NCBI GenBank assembly: GCA_030685235.1
Contig: MU839132.1
Span: forward strand, 124,001-188,000
Direction: 5' to 3'
DNA: 64,000 bases
Origin: Copromyces sp. CBS 386.78
Lineage: Eukaryota; Ascomycota; Sordariomycetes; Sordariales; Sordariaceae
Within the stretch, counting starts at the first letter, position 1. Each line of letters opens with the position of its first letter. The notes under the pieces were generated by a model. That model did no database searches. It saw only the letters and a list, made by a program, of their open reading frames with translations, and was not told the origin of the DNA. The position numbers and the translations under genes were made by a program. Positions 12,774 through 24,022 of this stretch are shown here, piece by piece.

Positions 12774-14571
12774 CGAGACTTGGGTTGTTGTTGCTGGGCT
12801 GATCGTTAAACACTGTACACGGCGATGATGCGGATCAGACCGAAGGAAGAAGAGAGCTGGGAAACGGATCACGGCAGATTGATCTAGGACGGAAGCTACT
12901 ACTTGCTATCTTTGCCAAGTTCCAAGGTGACCGCCGTTGCCGTCGTAGTCGGTTCCGCTATTCAGAAGGAGGTATAATACCTATGCTCGTAGGTACTCGA
13001 GCTTGTCTGCGATTTCGGGATCGTTGCCCGTCGCCGTCTTTACGCGGTTGAGTACCGGTATGTGGCGTCAGGTGTACTATTCGAAGTGGATGACAGGAGA
13101 GTGTGTGTTCGTATGGAGCGACGGTGACAAGAGTCCAGACCAAACCGAGAGAGAAAGTTAAAACCAAACCGACGAAGCGAAGCATTGACCAGTCGAGAGC
13201 AGGCGGCAAGAGCTACAGGAACCTATGGCAACGTCCGCCTGATTCTTGAGTCCCAGAAACGGGAGAGGCAATGACGATGGTCCAGTCGCGGCACGTATCT
13301 CGAGCCTACCTACCTTAACGTGATGGTGCGGGGCGGCTGCCCCTGTCTAGCCTATGCGCGGGAAGCACTACGTAGTGTAGCATCCCCTCGTTCTTAAATG
13401 GCCCTGCTACTATCACACCGAGGTGTGCAATAGGAGCAACTCGAGTGGAAATGCACGGCGACAAGGTCAGGGCAGGGCTGAGGCTGTCACCTATTCTAGG
13501 TAAGTAAGGTAGCTGCGAACTGAAGGCAGCCTGCACAATTAGTACCAAGCGGGCGTCTGGGCTCAGGTTCAAGTTCCCTTCACCATTTTCTGTCACTCCA
13601 TCTCTGGACCGTCACCTCTTGCTTCCCTTGCCGTTCATCAAAGATGCCCTGCCCACCTAGTGGAAGCCCGGGCACACACAAGGCCTGGGCGGGTCGTGGA
13701 AGCTGGGGCCGCCCTGGAGCTAGAGCCCAGGTAGCTTGGGAAAGAAGACCTGACAAGCCGGATGGACACGGGCGGGCAAGATTGGATGCTACTGCCCCAC
13801 TCTGTCATTTTAGCGGGCTTCTGATAGCCATTTACTGCGAATTCTCTGGCAAATAGCGCTGCGCTCTAACAGAATGCTAGCGGCTCGGCGGGAACCTGGG
13901 CGCTTAACTGCCCCTGGGGTGAGGTGGAATGTCTGCCTGCCCTACGCTATGCCCAGAGGTAGTGTACTTGTACGCTACAGTGTGCCCCTCCATGCGCTCG
14001 GGTTGGCCAGACCCAATCAAAAAAATATTGTCCATCCTTCATACCTACGCTCCATCCCCCCTCCTGCGCCCACCATTCCCCTCGAACCCTTTCGAACCAG
14101 TCCTGAGCCATCAATCACGAATCCTCGACAGTCCAAATCCACCTTTGACTGGAGCAAAGTCGAGTTTCGGACGCGTCCTTTATCGCGACTTGGTCCATTC
14201 AAGTTTCGGGTCTTATCAACAGCCGTCGTCGACGCCTTGCTCTCCGCCGTCGTCCATCAAACCATCGACTTGGCATTTGAGTTGCTTCCCCATCCGCACA
14301 GTCGCCGTGTCCACCTCAAGTCCGTCCTCCCTGGTCCGCCTTCCTCCCAGTCCTCAATCCGTGTTAGATTTCGGCGAGAGTTCCGCTGTTGTTGGGCCAT
14401 CATCGTTAACCACATCCCACCTCTTCCAGAGCCCACCGGCCGACGACAACCCTGGGTCGCACATTGTGTGTAAGGAGTGCAGTGTGATTGCGATTCACTC
14501 TTCTGCTCCCCGACCCCACGGCACCAACTAGACACAACTAGGACATTACTTCGCAACAAAAATCATTCACC
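12774..14571. promoter_or_regulatory. Divergent intergenic region sds23 / kap121
   Basis: This 1.8-kb spacer carries both promoters and 5' leaders. From about 13990 to 14530 it is strongly C/T-rich on the plus strand, as is usual for highly expressed Sordariales leaders. Two overlapping plus-strand frames of about 200 codons (13874-14531) have Ser/Pro/Arg-rich translations with no recognisable similarity and are most likely incidental. Confidence 0.5.
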
Positions 14572-17500
14572 ATGTCGGTCCTTCCCGCCGATGTCACGGC
14601 CGAGCTGAGCCAGCTTCTCCAGGCTCTTCAGTCGGCCGACAACAGCATTCGCTCTCAGGCCGAGGAGCATTTGCAAAACAACTGGACCAGCTCCCGGCCC
14701 GGCCTCCTCTTGATGGGCTTGGCCGAGCAGATTGCCGGATCAAGCGACGCTTCGGTACGACTTCTTAACGTCCTTCCTTTGCTTAGGCTGGTCGCCTCAG
14801 CGTGTCTCGCTGTTCATATATACTTACTCTCTCTTCTACCTTGCAGGTCCGTTCTTTTGCCGCCGTCATTTTCCGCCGGATAACGCTCAAGACCCGCAAG
14901 GCCACCCCGACCTCCGAGGCTGCTACCGATATGTTCCTTTCCCTTGATAACCAGGAGGCTGTCGCTGTCCGCACCAAGATTCTTGAGGCCATCCTTGCCG
15001 AGACAGACAGGAATGTTCGCAACAAGATTGGTGATGCAGTCGCCGAGATTGCTAGGCAATACTACGATAACGACCAAAATTGGCCGGAACTACTCCAGGC
15101 CCTCTTCAACCTCAGCCAAGCACCCGATGCTGGTAAGCGCGAGACGGCCTTCCGTATTTTCCACGCTACTCCTAGCATCATTGAGAAACAACATCAGGAT
15201 GCTGTAGCCATGGCCTTCGCCAAGGCCTTCACAGACGAGTCGGTTGCCGTCAGGCTTGCTGCTATGGAGGCTTTTGCGGCGTTCTTCCGCAGCCTAGGAA
15301 AGAAGAACCAGGCGAAATACTTCGAACTTCTCCCTCAGCTTTTGAACATCCTTCCTCCTATCAAGGACTCGCAAGATTCGGACGACCTTAGCCAGGCCCT
15401 CATCGCTCTCATCGACTTGGCCGAGAGTTCCCCCAAGATGTTTAAGACCGTTTTCTCGACCCTTGTTGGATTCAGCATTTCGGTCATCCAGGACAAGGAG
15501 CTCACAGATCTCTGCCGCCAAAATGCGCTGGAACTTATGGCTACCTTTGCCGACTACGCCCCGTCCATGTGCAAGAAGGATGCTTCTTACACCAAGGACA
15601 TGATCACGCAGTGCCTGAGTCTGATGACGGATCTTGGCGAGGACGACGATGATGCGGCCGAATGGCTTGGCTGCGACGATCTCGACACGGACGAGAGCGA
15701 CTCTAACCATGTCGCTGGTGAGCAGTGTCTCGATCGTCTGGCCAACAAGCTCGGAGGTGCCGTTATTCTTGGCCCCATTTTCGGCTGGTTGCCCAGCATG
15801 ATGAACTCTCCAGCTTGGAGAGACCGTCACGCTGCTTTGATGGCTCTGTCCGCCATTTCGGAAGGCTGCCGCGAGGAGATGATTGGTGAACTGAGGCAGG
15901 TCCTTGACCTGGTTGTCCCGGCTCTCAAGGACCCTCATCCTCGCGTCCGTTGGGCTGGCTGCAATGCCCTCGGTCAGATGAGCACCGACTTTGCTCCTAC
16001 TATGCAGAAGCAGTATTACGACATTGTTCTCTCAGCCATTGTGCCTGTCCTCGATGCCCCCGAGGCACGCGTCAAGTCGCATGCTGCTGCGGCGCTCGTT
16101 AACTTCTGTGAGGAGGCTGACAAGAGCGTCCTTGAGCCTTACCTCGACAACCTCTTGTCGCACTTGTTCCAGCTTCTCCAGAATGAAAAGCGTTACGTTC
16201 AAGAGCAGGCGTTGTCCACTATCGCCACCATTGCTGACGCCGCCGAGCAGGCGTTTGCCAAGTACTATGACACTCTCATGCCCTTGCTCATGGGCGTTTT
16301 GCAGCGCGAGAATGAGAAGGAGGTCCGCCTTCTCCGCGCCAAGGCGATGGAGTGCGCCACCCTGATCGCCCTTGCTGTTGGAAAGGAGCGTCTCGGCGCC
16401 GATGCCATGGCGCTGGTGCAGCTTTTGGCCAGCATCCAGCAAAACATCACCGACCCCGACGATCCTCAGGCCCAGTACCTCATGCACTGCTGGGGGAGAA
16501 TGTGCCGTGTGCTGGGCAGGGATTTCCTTCCCTACCTACCTGAGGTTATGCCGCCACTCCTCGAGCTCGCCAGCGCCAAGGCCGATATCCAGCTTTTGGA
16601 AGACGACGAGCAGATTGAGCAGCTGCAAACCGAGGAAGGATGGGAGCTTGTCCCACTCCGTGGCAAGACCATCGGTATCCGTACCAGCACCATGGATGAC
16701 AAGAACATGGCCATCGAGCTGCTCGTGGTGTATGCACAGGTCCTTGAGGGTGACTTTGCGCCTTATGTCGCGGACATCATGGAGAAGATTGCTCTTCCTG
16801 GCCTGGCCTTCTTTTTCCACGATCCTGTCAGGTACATGTCGGCGAAGCTTGTCCCGCAGTTGCTCATTTCGTACAAGAAGCAATACGGCCCCGGTTCTAA
16901 CGAGCTCAAGGGATTGTGGACCAGCACCGTCGTTCAGCTCCTCGAAGTTCTTAGCGCCGAGCCTGCGATTGATACGCTCGCGGAGATGTATCAATGCTTC
17001 TATGAGTCCATCGAGGTTATCGGCACTGCGTGCCTGGATGAGACGCACATGGGCAAGTTCATCGACGGTGTCCACTCTACGCTCGAGGATTACAAGGATC
17101 GGGCAACCGCTCGCGAAGAGGAACAAGGAGGTGAGGATGGTGAGGACGAGTCGGAAGAGATGCAGATGGCCATTGAGGATGACCAGACTCTGCTTTCGGA
17201 CATGAACAAGGCGTTCCATGCCGTTTTTAAGTATCACGGTGCAAGCTTCCTGCCCTCGTGGAGCCGCCTGCTTGGCACCTACGGCAGCTTCCTGAGCTCC
17301 CCTGACACCACGCAGCGCCAGTGGGGATTGTGCATCATGGATGATGTTCTAGAATACTGTGGCGCGGAGAGCATTCACTACGCCCAGTACATCTCGGAGC
17401 CTCTGCTCCTCGGCTGCCAGGATGCCTCCCCCGCTATTCGTCAAGCGGCGGCGTATGGTATTGGCGTGGCTGCCCACCATGGCGGCCAGGCTTGGGCGCC

Positions 17501-18007
17501 GTTGGTGGGTCAAGCCGTTGAGGTTCTGTTCAAGGCTACGCAGATCCCAGATGCGCGCAATGAGGATAACGTCTATGCTACGGAGAATGCCTGCGCTGCC
17601 ATTGCCAAGATCCTGCATTTCAACTCGTCGCAAGTCGCCAACCCCGACGAGGTTGCGACACAGTGGTTTGAGACACTACCCGTATTGAACGACGAGGAGG
17701 CGGCGCCCTACGCTTACGCCTTCATGACCCAGCTCATTGAAAAGTAAGTCTCTTGTCAAGATATGGCGACATCGATAATACTGACCCGAAAAACAGGCAA
17801 CATCATGTCGTTATTTCGCAACCCGCCAAGGCTTTTTACTATGTCGCACAGGCCCTAGAGGTGGACGTTCTGAGCGGACAGACCCTCGCGCGCGTAATTG
17901 CCGCTGTCAAGAGCCTGCTCCAAGCCACCGGTACTTCGCCCGACCTCGTACTCCAGCAATTTGGCCCCGAATCTCAGCAGTTGATTCGCGAGCGGTTTAG
18001 CAGCTAG
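14572..18007 (+). CDS. kap121: Karyopherin Kap121/Pse1 (importin-5, importin beta-3)
   Basis: Three exons, 14572-14754, 14847-17743 and 17797-18007, give 1096 aa, the usual importin-5 length. The start is in a CACCATG context. Introns are GTACGA..TTGCAG (92 nt) and GTAAGT..AACAG (53 nt, CTGAC branch). HEAT repeats run through the protein. Diagnostic blocks include PIFGWLPSMMNSPAWRDRHA, HPRVRWAGCNALGQMSTDF, AAAALVNFCEEADKS, RQWGLCIMDDVLEYC and SPAIRQAAAYGIGVAAHHGG. The acidic loop EDDDDAAEWLGCDDLDTDE lies at about residue 320, and a second acidic run EEEQGGEDGEDESEE at about 835. The family imports ribosomal proteins and other cargo through nuclear pores in a RanGTP-dependent way. Nothing unusual is seen. 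Confidence 0.95.
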
Positions 18008-18774
18008 AAGCTGCTTGGGATAGCCTGAGGGCTTGGAAAGGATATGATATTTCTGATGGGCGTAGGAGAAGGGAAAGCAAACCTCGAGTTAAGAGGGTGA
18101 TTGATACTTGGAAATTAGGATATAGATGGCATCGAAGGAGAAGGAAATGATAGGAATCGGTAAGGGCATCATATTAAGAGCGCGGAGAAACATTTGAGCA
18201 TGCACAGGCCGTTGATGGCCTGATCATGTAGGAAAAGAAGGCAGGAGGAGTCACACGAAGTTAAGAGCGGAAATCTGAATTTGATGGAGATACCATGCAC
18301 AACACATCGTCCCTCTGGCGCGCGTACCGATTTGTTACACACATTTAGACGTTTGTAAAATTTCTACGATATGCGACCTCCCTTCGATATACTGGCTTCT
18401 GCTGTTGGAGGTGGTGGAGATCAGAAGCTGGACCTTTACTGTTTGATTATATGTGCTTTGCGTCTCTTGTTGGGCAAGCCTTATAGGTACTCGAAGGTTC
18501 TCGGACACAATGCGTGGAGTTGATAGAAGATCCGCATGTCAGCGGGTATCTGCAGCATGGCATCTTACATGATACCCTCGACACCCTCGATCTCAGATGG
18601 AGGCTATTCAGGGGTCTTGGGTCGAAGCCAACCCATCCATCCACAAACCTTGGGTCCCGTCCTAGAGTGGATGCTATGCAGATGTGACATGGCCCATGAT
18701 TGCCATGGTTAACCACACCATCTATACATACCTACCTGCCTCTATTACCAGCACGTATCTCTATGTGTGTCTGT

Positions 18775-18830
<56 letters not shown>

Positions 18831-18888
18831 CACGCTACCGGTAAGGTTATTCCCGTCCGATGTCCAAAAGGCCTTGCCGTAGTGTAAT
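18008..18888. other. kap121 3' region
   Basis: Non-coding DNA after the kap121 stop, ending at the GTAAT target-site copy (18884-18888) of the miniature retrotransposon. A (GT)n tract lies at 18781-18829. No gene was seen. Confidence 0.5.
18781..18829. repeat. (GT)n microsatellite
   Basis: About 24 uninterrupted GT units, preceded by an interrupted GT-rich stretch from about 18764. Confidence 0.95.
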
Positions 18889-18979
18889 TGTCAGATTTGC
18901 ACCACTACGCCATACCAGCAAAATTGGAGCTCCGAACTTGTCGGAGTAGTGGCTTCTCAGCCAACCCTATATTCTGACA
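18889..18979 (-). repeat. TRIM 3' LTR (91 bp)
   Basis: Left LTR of the miniature element; it is the 3' LTR in the inferred minus-strand sense, with the G-rich polypurine tract just inside it. It reads as identical to the right copy, so the insertion is probably recent. Confidence 0.9.
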
Positions 18980-19170
18980 CACCCCCCCAGCTGAACGACG
19001 GACTTTTTTTACCGACGGAAGCTGGCTTGGTTTTAGATGGTCTTTTTATCTTAGGATTCTTGGTTTAGTCTTCATCTTGGAGTTTCGGAACGAATCATAA
19101 TGGGCTAAAATCTTCTGCCTCGAACGTGACTCGAACCTGGCACCCCACTAGCGCGTATCAGACTGTTAAT

Positions 19171-19261
19171 TGTCAGATTTGCACCACTACGCCATACCAG
19201 CAAAATTGGAGCTCCGAACTTGTCGGAGTAGTGGCTTCTCAGCCAACCCTATATTCTGACA
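19171..19261 (-). repeat. TRIM 5' LTR (91 bp)
   Basis: Right LTR of the miniature element; it is the 5' LTR in the minus-strand sense, with the primer-binding-like site directly inside it. Confidence 0.9.
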
Positions 19262-19266
19262 GTAAT

Positions 19267-21031
19267 CAAGTCCATTAGTGTCTATCAGGGGAAGCGATGC
19301 TATAAGTCTATTTGGGGAAATTCGAATGTGCGACAATCGACGTCATTTGGTGGAGCAACTTGTTTAGGATTGTTTACTATGTAGTTACCGATTGGTTCTC
19401 GCAAGTGCCTTTTTGTCTGCTCTGAGCCATCATGGACTCGTCCGAGATCATAACGTGCTTTTAAACGACGCAGTTCTAATAAAGCGGAGGAGGAACGTGA
19501 CTGTGAGGCAGAGAGTGTCGACGAGAGAAAGGGAACAAACTAGTGTAGAGAAAAAGGACTGGACGAACTGGGCGCAGCGGAAGAAAGATATCGATGCACA
19601 TGAAAGAGGGTCAAGTGGTAAAGACGGTTAAGATAGTCGGGAAAAGGTCGAAAAGGTGAGAGGGAGAGGGAGAGGACTCTGAAGGCGAGCCCTGTTGGGC
19701 GACGTTTTCAGGGTTTTCAATGAGCCCGTCTCTCACAAAAATGAGAAAGATCGACGGTGCCCGTAGGTACACGTGTGTAGTATCTCTTTTTTCACTTCTG
19801 TTTTTTTTTCCTTCTTTTTCTCTTGTTTCAAAGAGAGTGTGGTAGACGGGCAGATGGGGAAATTGATCGCTGAAATGCGAATCGGGGGAAAATCCCATGT
19901 TTGAACGGAATGCTGTTGGGCATCGTCCATCGTTAGGGACGGGGATCATTGGGCTGATTTCGGAGAGGCTGAGTAGGCTCGGTAGGTACCTACTACCAAT
20001 CTACGGGAACTTGGCGCCCGTTGCCAGGGCTCCCTCCTCCAGATCTCGTTACCTACCAGTTATAACAGACAAGCGGACGGATCATTCTGAAGCTCTCTTT
20101 GGTGGTGAATTGTATGTCTTGCGAGTCGCGGCTTGTAGAGTCCAATCAGAGTTTTCGGGCATAAAGTTTCTGACTTTACAACGTCAAGATGCTTACATAG
20201 CGGTTGTTAAGCAAAGGTTGATGAAGGGTGAGGAGAATGCGGTTCGGAATCGAGGGTCGTCTCATTTTCTGACCCAGACAAGCTCTCACTATGGTCTAGT
20301 GTGCGGTGTGCACAGTGTATCTTTGTCACACAAAATTGATGAAGTCTGTGTTCCGCCATGCTTGTTCGAGATTTCAAAGTGAGCGAGTCGGGCTGTTATT
20401 TCCGTTTGGTGTCTTGGTAACTGGGATGGCGTTGAATATACTTCAAACAAGCGGTTTTCATTCGAACGGATGTTTTGCTACGGTGGCAGTGGGTTGGTTG
20501 CTAAGCAGACTCGGAGATGCTGGGTTTGGCGGCATATGTTCTCCATATTCCATAGTGCGAACATGTTGTGAAATGGAAGCAAGATGGACGAAATAGATGG
20601 GAAAAGAGGATATTTTCGTATGAGCACACAGAGAATAGACAAATGAGCATAAGGCGATCGCGGTTTCCATGCTAGGGTTCTGGGGATCGGTTGCGACGTT
20701 GCCCTGAGGAGGGAGGGGTCCAAGTTCTCTCGTGTCCGAGATGTGGACAGTGGACAGAGGGAACCCCTCTTCTCTGAGACGGAGACGCCTCACGTTTTCG
20801 ATCTTTTCACGGATGCACACGCTCCCGTCCGTTTTCACGAGCTAGGTATGGACTACCTAGTTGGGTACCCCGAAAATGGTCGGTCCAGCGCAGTTGCTGG
20901 AAAATTCCAGCTGGGTGGCTCCTAAACATCAGTCGCCAGGCTCCAGGAAGGGCAATGATGCCAGGGTACAGTAGCAAGGTAGCAACGAGGAAGAAAGCTT
21001 GGCCGGGAAAAGAGCAAGGGAGCCAGTGAGC
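19267..21031. other. Gene-free spacer
   Basis: Unique DNA of normal composition between the miniature element and the copia element. One open frame of 161 codons (19897-20382, plus) shows no recognisable similarity. The motif GGTAGGTACCTACTACC lies at 19981. The final TGAGC (21027-21031) is the left target-site copy of the copia insertion. Confidence 0.5.
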
Positions 21032-21197
21032 TGTAGAATATGAGCACGTGCAGGGGTAATCTGGAAGTAGAGAGAAGACTGTGTATTGTATTGAGTTCTG
21101 TATGCCCAGAAATCCCTTATAGAAAATCTGGTTAATGCAATATATTAGACCCGCTAAGTTATATAAGTACTACCCCTATACATCCTCATTTCTAATA
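21032..21197 (-). repeat. copia 3' LTR
   Basis: The outer part (to about 21110) keeps CpA/TpG, for example gagcacgtgcagggg, while the inner part is RIP-mutated and ends TCTAATA where the right copy has TCTGACA. RIP therefore stopped inside the LTR. Confidence 0.9.
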
Positions 21198-21368
21198 TAC
21201 CCCCCCAGCTGCACTAGGTAAGGTACCTAGAAAGCTAATATAAATAAAGCTATTCACAATCTTGCTCCCTTTTCGTATCTCCTTCAACGGTCGCCTTTAA
21301 AGGTATTACCCGCTATCAATTCCCCTTTATAAAGAAGGTCGATAGTACTAATTTTTAATAATAACCCG

Positions 21369-21513
21369 GGTCCTATAGTTTAGTAGTTAAAGCGTTGGGG
21401 TCAAATCTTAAATTATTCTTATTATTTAAGCATACTTTATAATATATTTATTAATATTATTAGTAGCTTATAAATTATCCTTAAAAATCGTAAGTTCGAA
21501 CCCTACTAGGATT
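21369..21513 (+). pseudogene. RIP-mutated tRNA-like sequence inside the copia element
   Basis: An acceptor strand GGTCCTA (21369) can pair with TAGGATT at the 3' end (G-T pairs explained by C-to-T mutation). The D arm is GTTT/AAGC and the anticodon stem TTGGG. The T arm GTAAG-TTCGAAC-CCTAC has a perfect B-box core GTTCGAACC, and T-rich DNA follows. An extra stretch of about 78 nt lies between the anticodon and T arms; it could be an intron or an insertion, because a second CTTAA sits exactly 5 nt before the T arm. The acceptor and D arm resemble tRNA-Gln, but the anticodon loop reads GTCAAAT, so identity is unresolved. It lies between the RT domain and the 3' LTR of the copia element. Confidence 0.45.
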
Positions 21514-22431
21514 AATATTTTTACTCTTTTTCCTCCTTATATAGATCGCGCACTATATAGGACCCTTTCAATTTATAGAGGTCATCTCTACTATATTATA
21601 TAAATAGGCAATTTATACTTATAATTACCCTTTCCTCCCTTTTTATTATTTGATAGAATTTACTCCTCCTAATCCTCTTCGCAGATCTTTACAATTAAAT
21701 AGCTCGCCTCTACTTTAAGTAACGGTTTATTTAACTCCTCCCTTATAGCCCTAATATTTTAAAGATTTAACTAGTTTATAAATTCCCTATACTTATTAAC
21801 TAGTAACGCTTTCGTTAAACCATCGGCGACTATTTCTTTAATAGGTACGTAATAAATTTCGAAGAGACTACGCTATTACCTTTCCTTAAATTAATAATTA
21901 TAAATATTAATATATTTGAATTTAATTTAGAATTTAGCGTTCTCTTTTATAATAAAGCAGATTATTTACTTATTATCGTATTTTAAAGGGATAATATCGA
22001 ATTTAAACTTTATTATAAGAATTTAGAGGAGGCGTTTTGCCTATATACCTTCCTTTACTCCTTAAGAGAGGGATAATAGTTCTACTTTAATAGTAGAAGT
22101 CGTAACCGTATTTTACTTATTAGTTCGCTAATTTATTATACTTTTAAATAATTATATTATAAACTCTTAAAAGTTTTTATAATTAAATATATTATTAGCG
22201 AAGGACGAATTTATTAATATATCGAAATTATACCTACCCCCTAATTATAATACGTAATCTGCAATACCTTTAATAAAGGCCTTAAATTAGTCGGTAACGC
22301 AGTAATAATAGGGATTAGGGTTAGTAAGGAAACGAATTAACCGGGAAATTATAAACGAAAGGTTTGGCCGGGTAATAATTATTAGGTAGAGAAGTTCGCT
22401 AATAGCCCTTTAGTACTACTTAATTAAATAT

Positions 22432-22855
22432 GAGAATGTCTTTTCGGACTGTATTAAATGTCTTCCGGCACTGTATTTAAAATATTCGAAGATATTAAAA
22501 TCTTAATAAGTTAACGAATATAAAGTGCATAAAAATAAACCCATGTTTAGAATTTTTCTCATTTTTTGCTCTATTTTATGACCTAAGCATTATTAAGCTA
22601 CACGACACGTAGGTTCAGAAGATTTGATATCAACTTCTTAAAAGATTTAATTATTTATTTTCGAAAAATAATTTAATAAGTAGGTATTGAAAATTCCCTT
22701 AGACTTGGCAAAAGTGGTTTTGAATAGAGAAAAAAAAGCCAAGAATTCCAACTCTAGGTTTGTCCTTGTGCCACTTCATTTCGAGATTCTATACTTAAAG
22801 GTTTTTTTAAATACAGTGCCGGAAGACATTTAATACAGTCCGAAAAGACATTCTC
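22432..22855. mobile_element. Non-autonomous 424-bp inverted-repeat element, post-RIP insertion
   Basis: The termini are perfect 50-bp inverted repeats (22432-22481 and 22806-22855) starting GAGAATGTCTTTTCGGAC. They are flanked by a perfect 8-bp duplication TTAAATAT (22424-22431 and 22856-22863). An 8-bp duplication fits the hAT superfamily, though the GAGA start is also seen in Mutator-like ends. The interior has no coding capacity and keeps many CpA/TpG dinucleotides, unlike the RIP-mutated copia DNA on both sides, so it inserted after that DNA was mutated. No transposase source is present in the window. Confidence 0.88.
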
Positions 22856-22863
22856 TTAAATAT

Positions 22864-23768
22864 TAGGGGGTTATTTCTATAGAAGGTATTAATTCTTCTT
22901 ATATTATAAAGGTATTTAGAACTTTCTTATTCTATACGAAATTCTCTATAATCTTTAAAATATATTATCGTTAAAATAGCTAAATTAACTATTTTAACCT
23001 ATTTCGAAGGATTTCGATACTAAAAAACTATTAAAGATTATAACCGCTTATAAATTAGTAGTAGTCCTTAAGTATAGCAATTACCTAATTAACTAAACTA
23101 AAGTACTCTCCTTTATAGGCGATAATAATATTATTAATATAGAAGAAGACTATTACGTTATAATAAATATAAATATACGGCTCTATAGGGATAATTAAAA
23201 GGCTAGCCTTCAAAAGGGTTTTAATAAATTCCTTCTATTATAATAAGGGGGATCTACGTAAATTATAAAAAGCTTTTAATAGTTTTAATATTTTTCCTTT
23301 CCGTCTATATCTTTAGGGCGCCCGTATATAAATAAACTTATTAAAATATACGTTAATAAAAATATTAATAATATTATACTATTTAAATTCGAAATTAAAA
23401 TAAACTGTAATAATTATTATAATCCGTAAGGAGCGGATTACAAAGGTAATTATATATATATTACGTATACTATTACATTCTTATTAATTTCTTTATATAA
23501 TTAGACGAACCTTATATTTTAAGAAGAATTTTTCTATATTAAACTTATATATATATACCTATATAGAATCGAAAAGGATTTTATTATTAATCTTCTACTC
23601 GTTTTTATCGACTTATACCTATAATTTCTTCTTTTCGTAATTAATTATATATTCCTACTTAATTCGACGAAAGATAATATAGAAGGGATAATAATATAAT
23701 TTTTTATACAATTTAGGGGGAAGAAGAAAGTCTTATTATTAAAATATAATTAATACGTATATTATATT
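22864..23768 (-). pseudogene. copia pol remnant (reverse transcriptase part)
   Basis: A minus-strand reading around 23100-23150 gives VIVFFYINNIIIAYKGEY, recognisable as the copia RT core VFFYVDDII with Val-to-Ile and Asp-to-Asn changes, as expected from G-to-A mutation. Flanking codons carry several stops. The frame is cut at 23768 by the gypsy insertion; the upstream part continues at 31929. Confidence 0.75.
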
Positions 23769-24022
23769 TGTAAAAGCGTGATCCTACGAGAGATACGACT
23801 GTAAAATTAAGAGCTACAAATCAAAGTAATATTAAGTGTAAAGAGGAAAAAGGAAGGTTAACGAACGAAGGCATTTAGATCTAGATATATAAGTTAAATA
23901 TGCTAATCGTCGCCGCCTTCCCAATCCGGAAAATCTATTAATAAGAATTTAAGCCTCATTTCATCCAATGTATTATAGTACCAGTGCCCTATATTTAACT
24001 CCCATCCAACTATACTATAATA
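23769..24022 (-). repeat. gypsy 3' LTR
   Basis: Left 254-bp LTR. The outer edge begins TGTAAAAGCGTG and is less mutated; the inner end CTATACTATAATA corresponds to CTATGCCATGACA in the right copy. Confidence 0.88.

Larger units (their letters stand above)
18889..19261 (-). mobile_element. TRIM: complete miniature LTR retrotransposon (373 bp)
   Basis: Two 91-bp direct repeats (18889-18979 and 19171-19261) that read as identical flank 191 bp of internal DNA. Each repeat starts TGTCAGA and ends TCTGACA, the TG..CA ends of LTRs. The pair, not each single copy, is flanked by a perfect 5-bp duplication GTAAT (18884-18888 and 19262-19266), as after LTR-retrotransposon integration. On the minus strand a polypurine tract CAGCTGGGGGGGTG precedes the 3' LTR. 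A primer-binding-like ATTAACAGTCTGATACGC follows the 5' LTR; its reverse complement resembles a tRNA-Asn(GTT) anticodon arm. There is no coding capacity. The ends match the copia element at 21032-35521. On the minus strand a Pol III A-box-like TGGCGTAGTGG (in the LTR) and a B-box-like GGTTCGAGTC (internal) are also present. Confidence 0.9.

Noticed and set aside
13874..14531. Two overlapping frames of about 200 codons upstream of kap121
   Set aside because: Both read as Ser/Pro/Arg-rich low complexity caused by the C/T-rich leader; no similarity was recognised.
18889..18979. Single 91-bp repeat as an independent inverted-repeat element (like the known Neurospora Guest element, about 98 bp)
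   Set aside because: It has 7-bp inverted ends, but single copies are not flanked by target duplications; the 5-bp duplication surrounds the pair, which fits LTRs much better.
19897..20382. 161-codon plus-strand open frame
   Set aside because: No family signature, no splice support, unusual composition, and many similar chance frames nearby.
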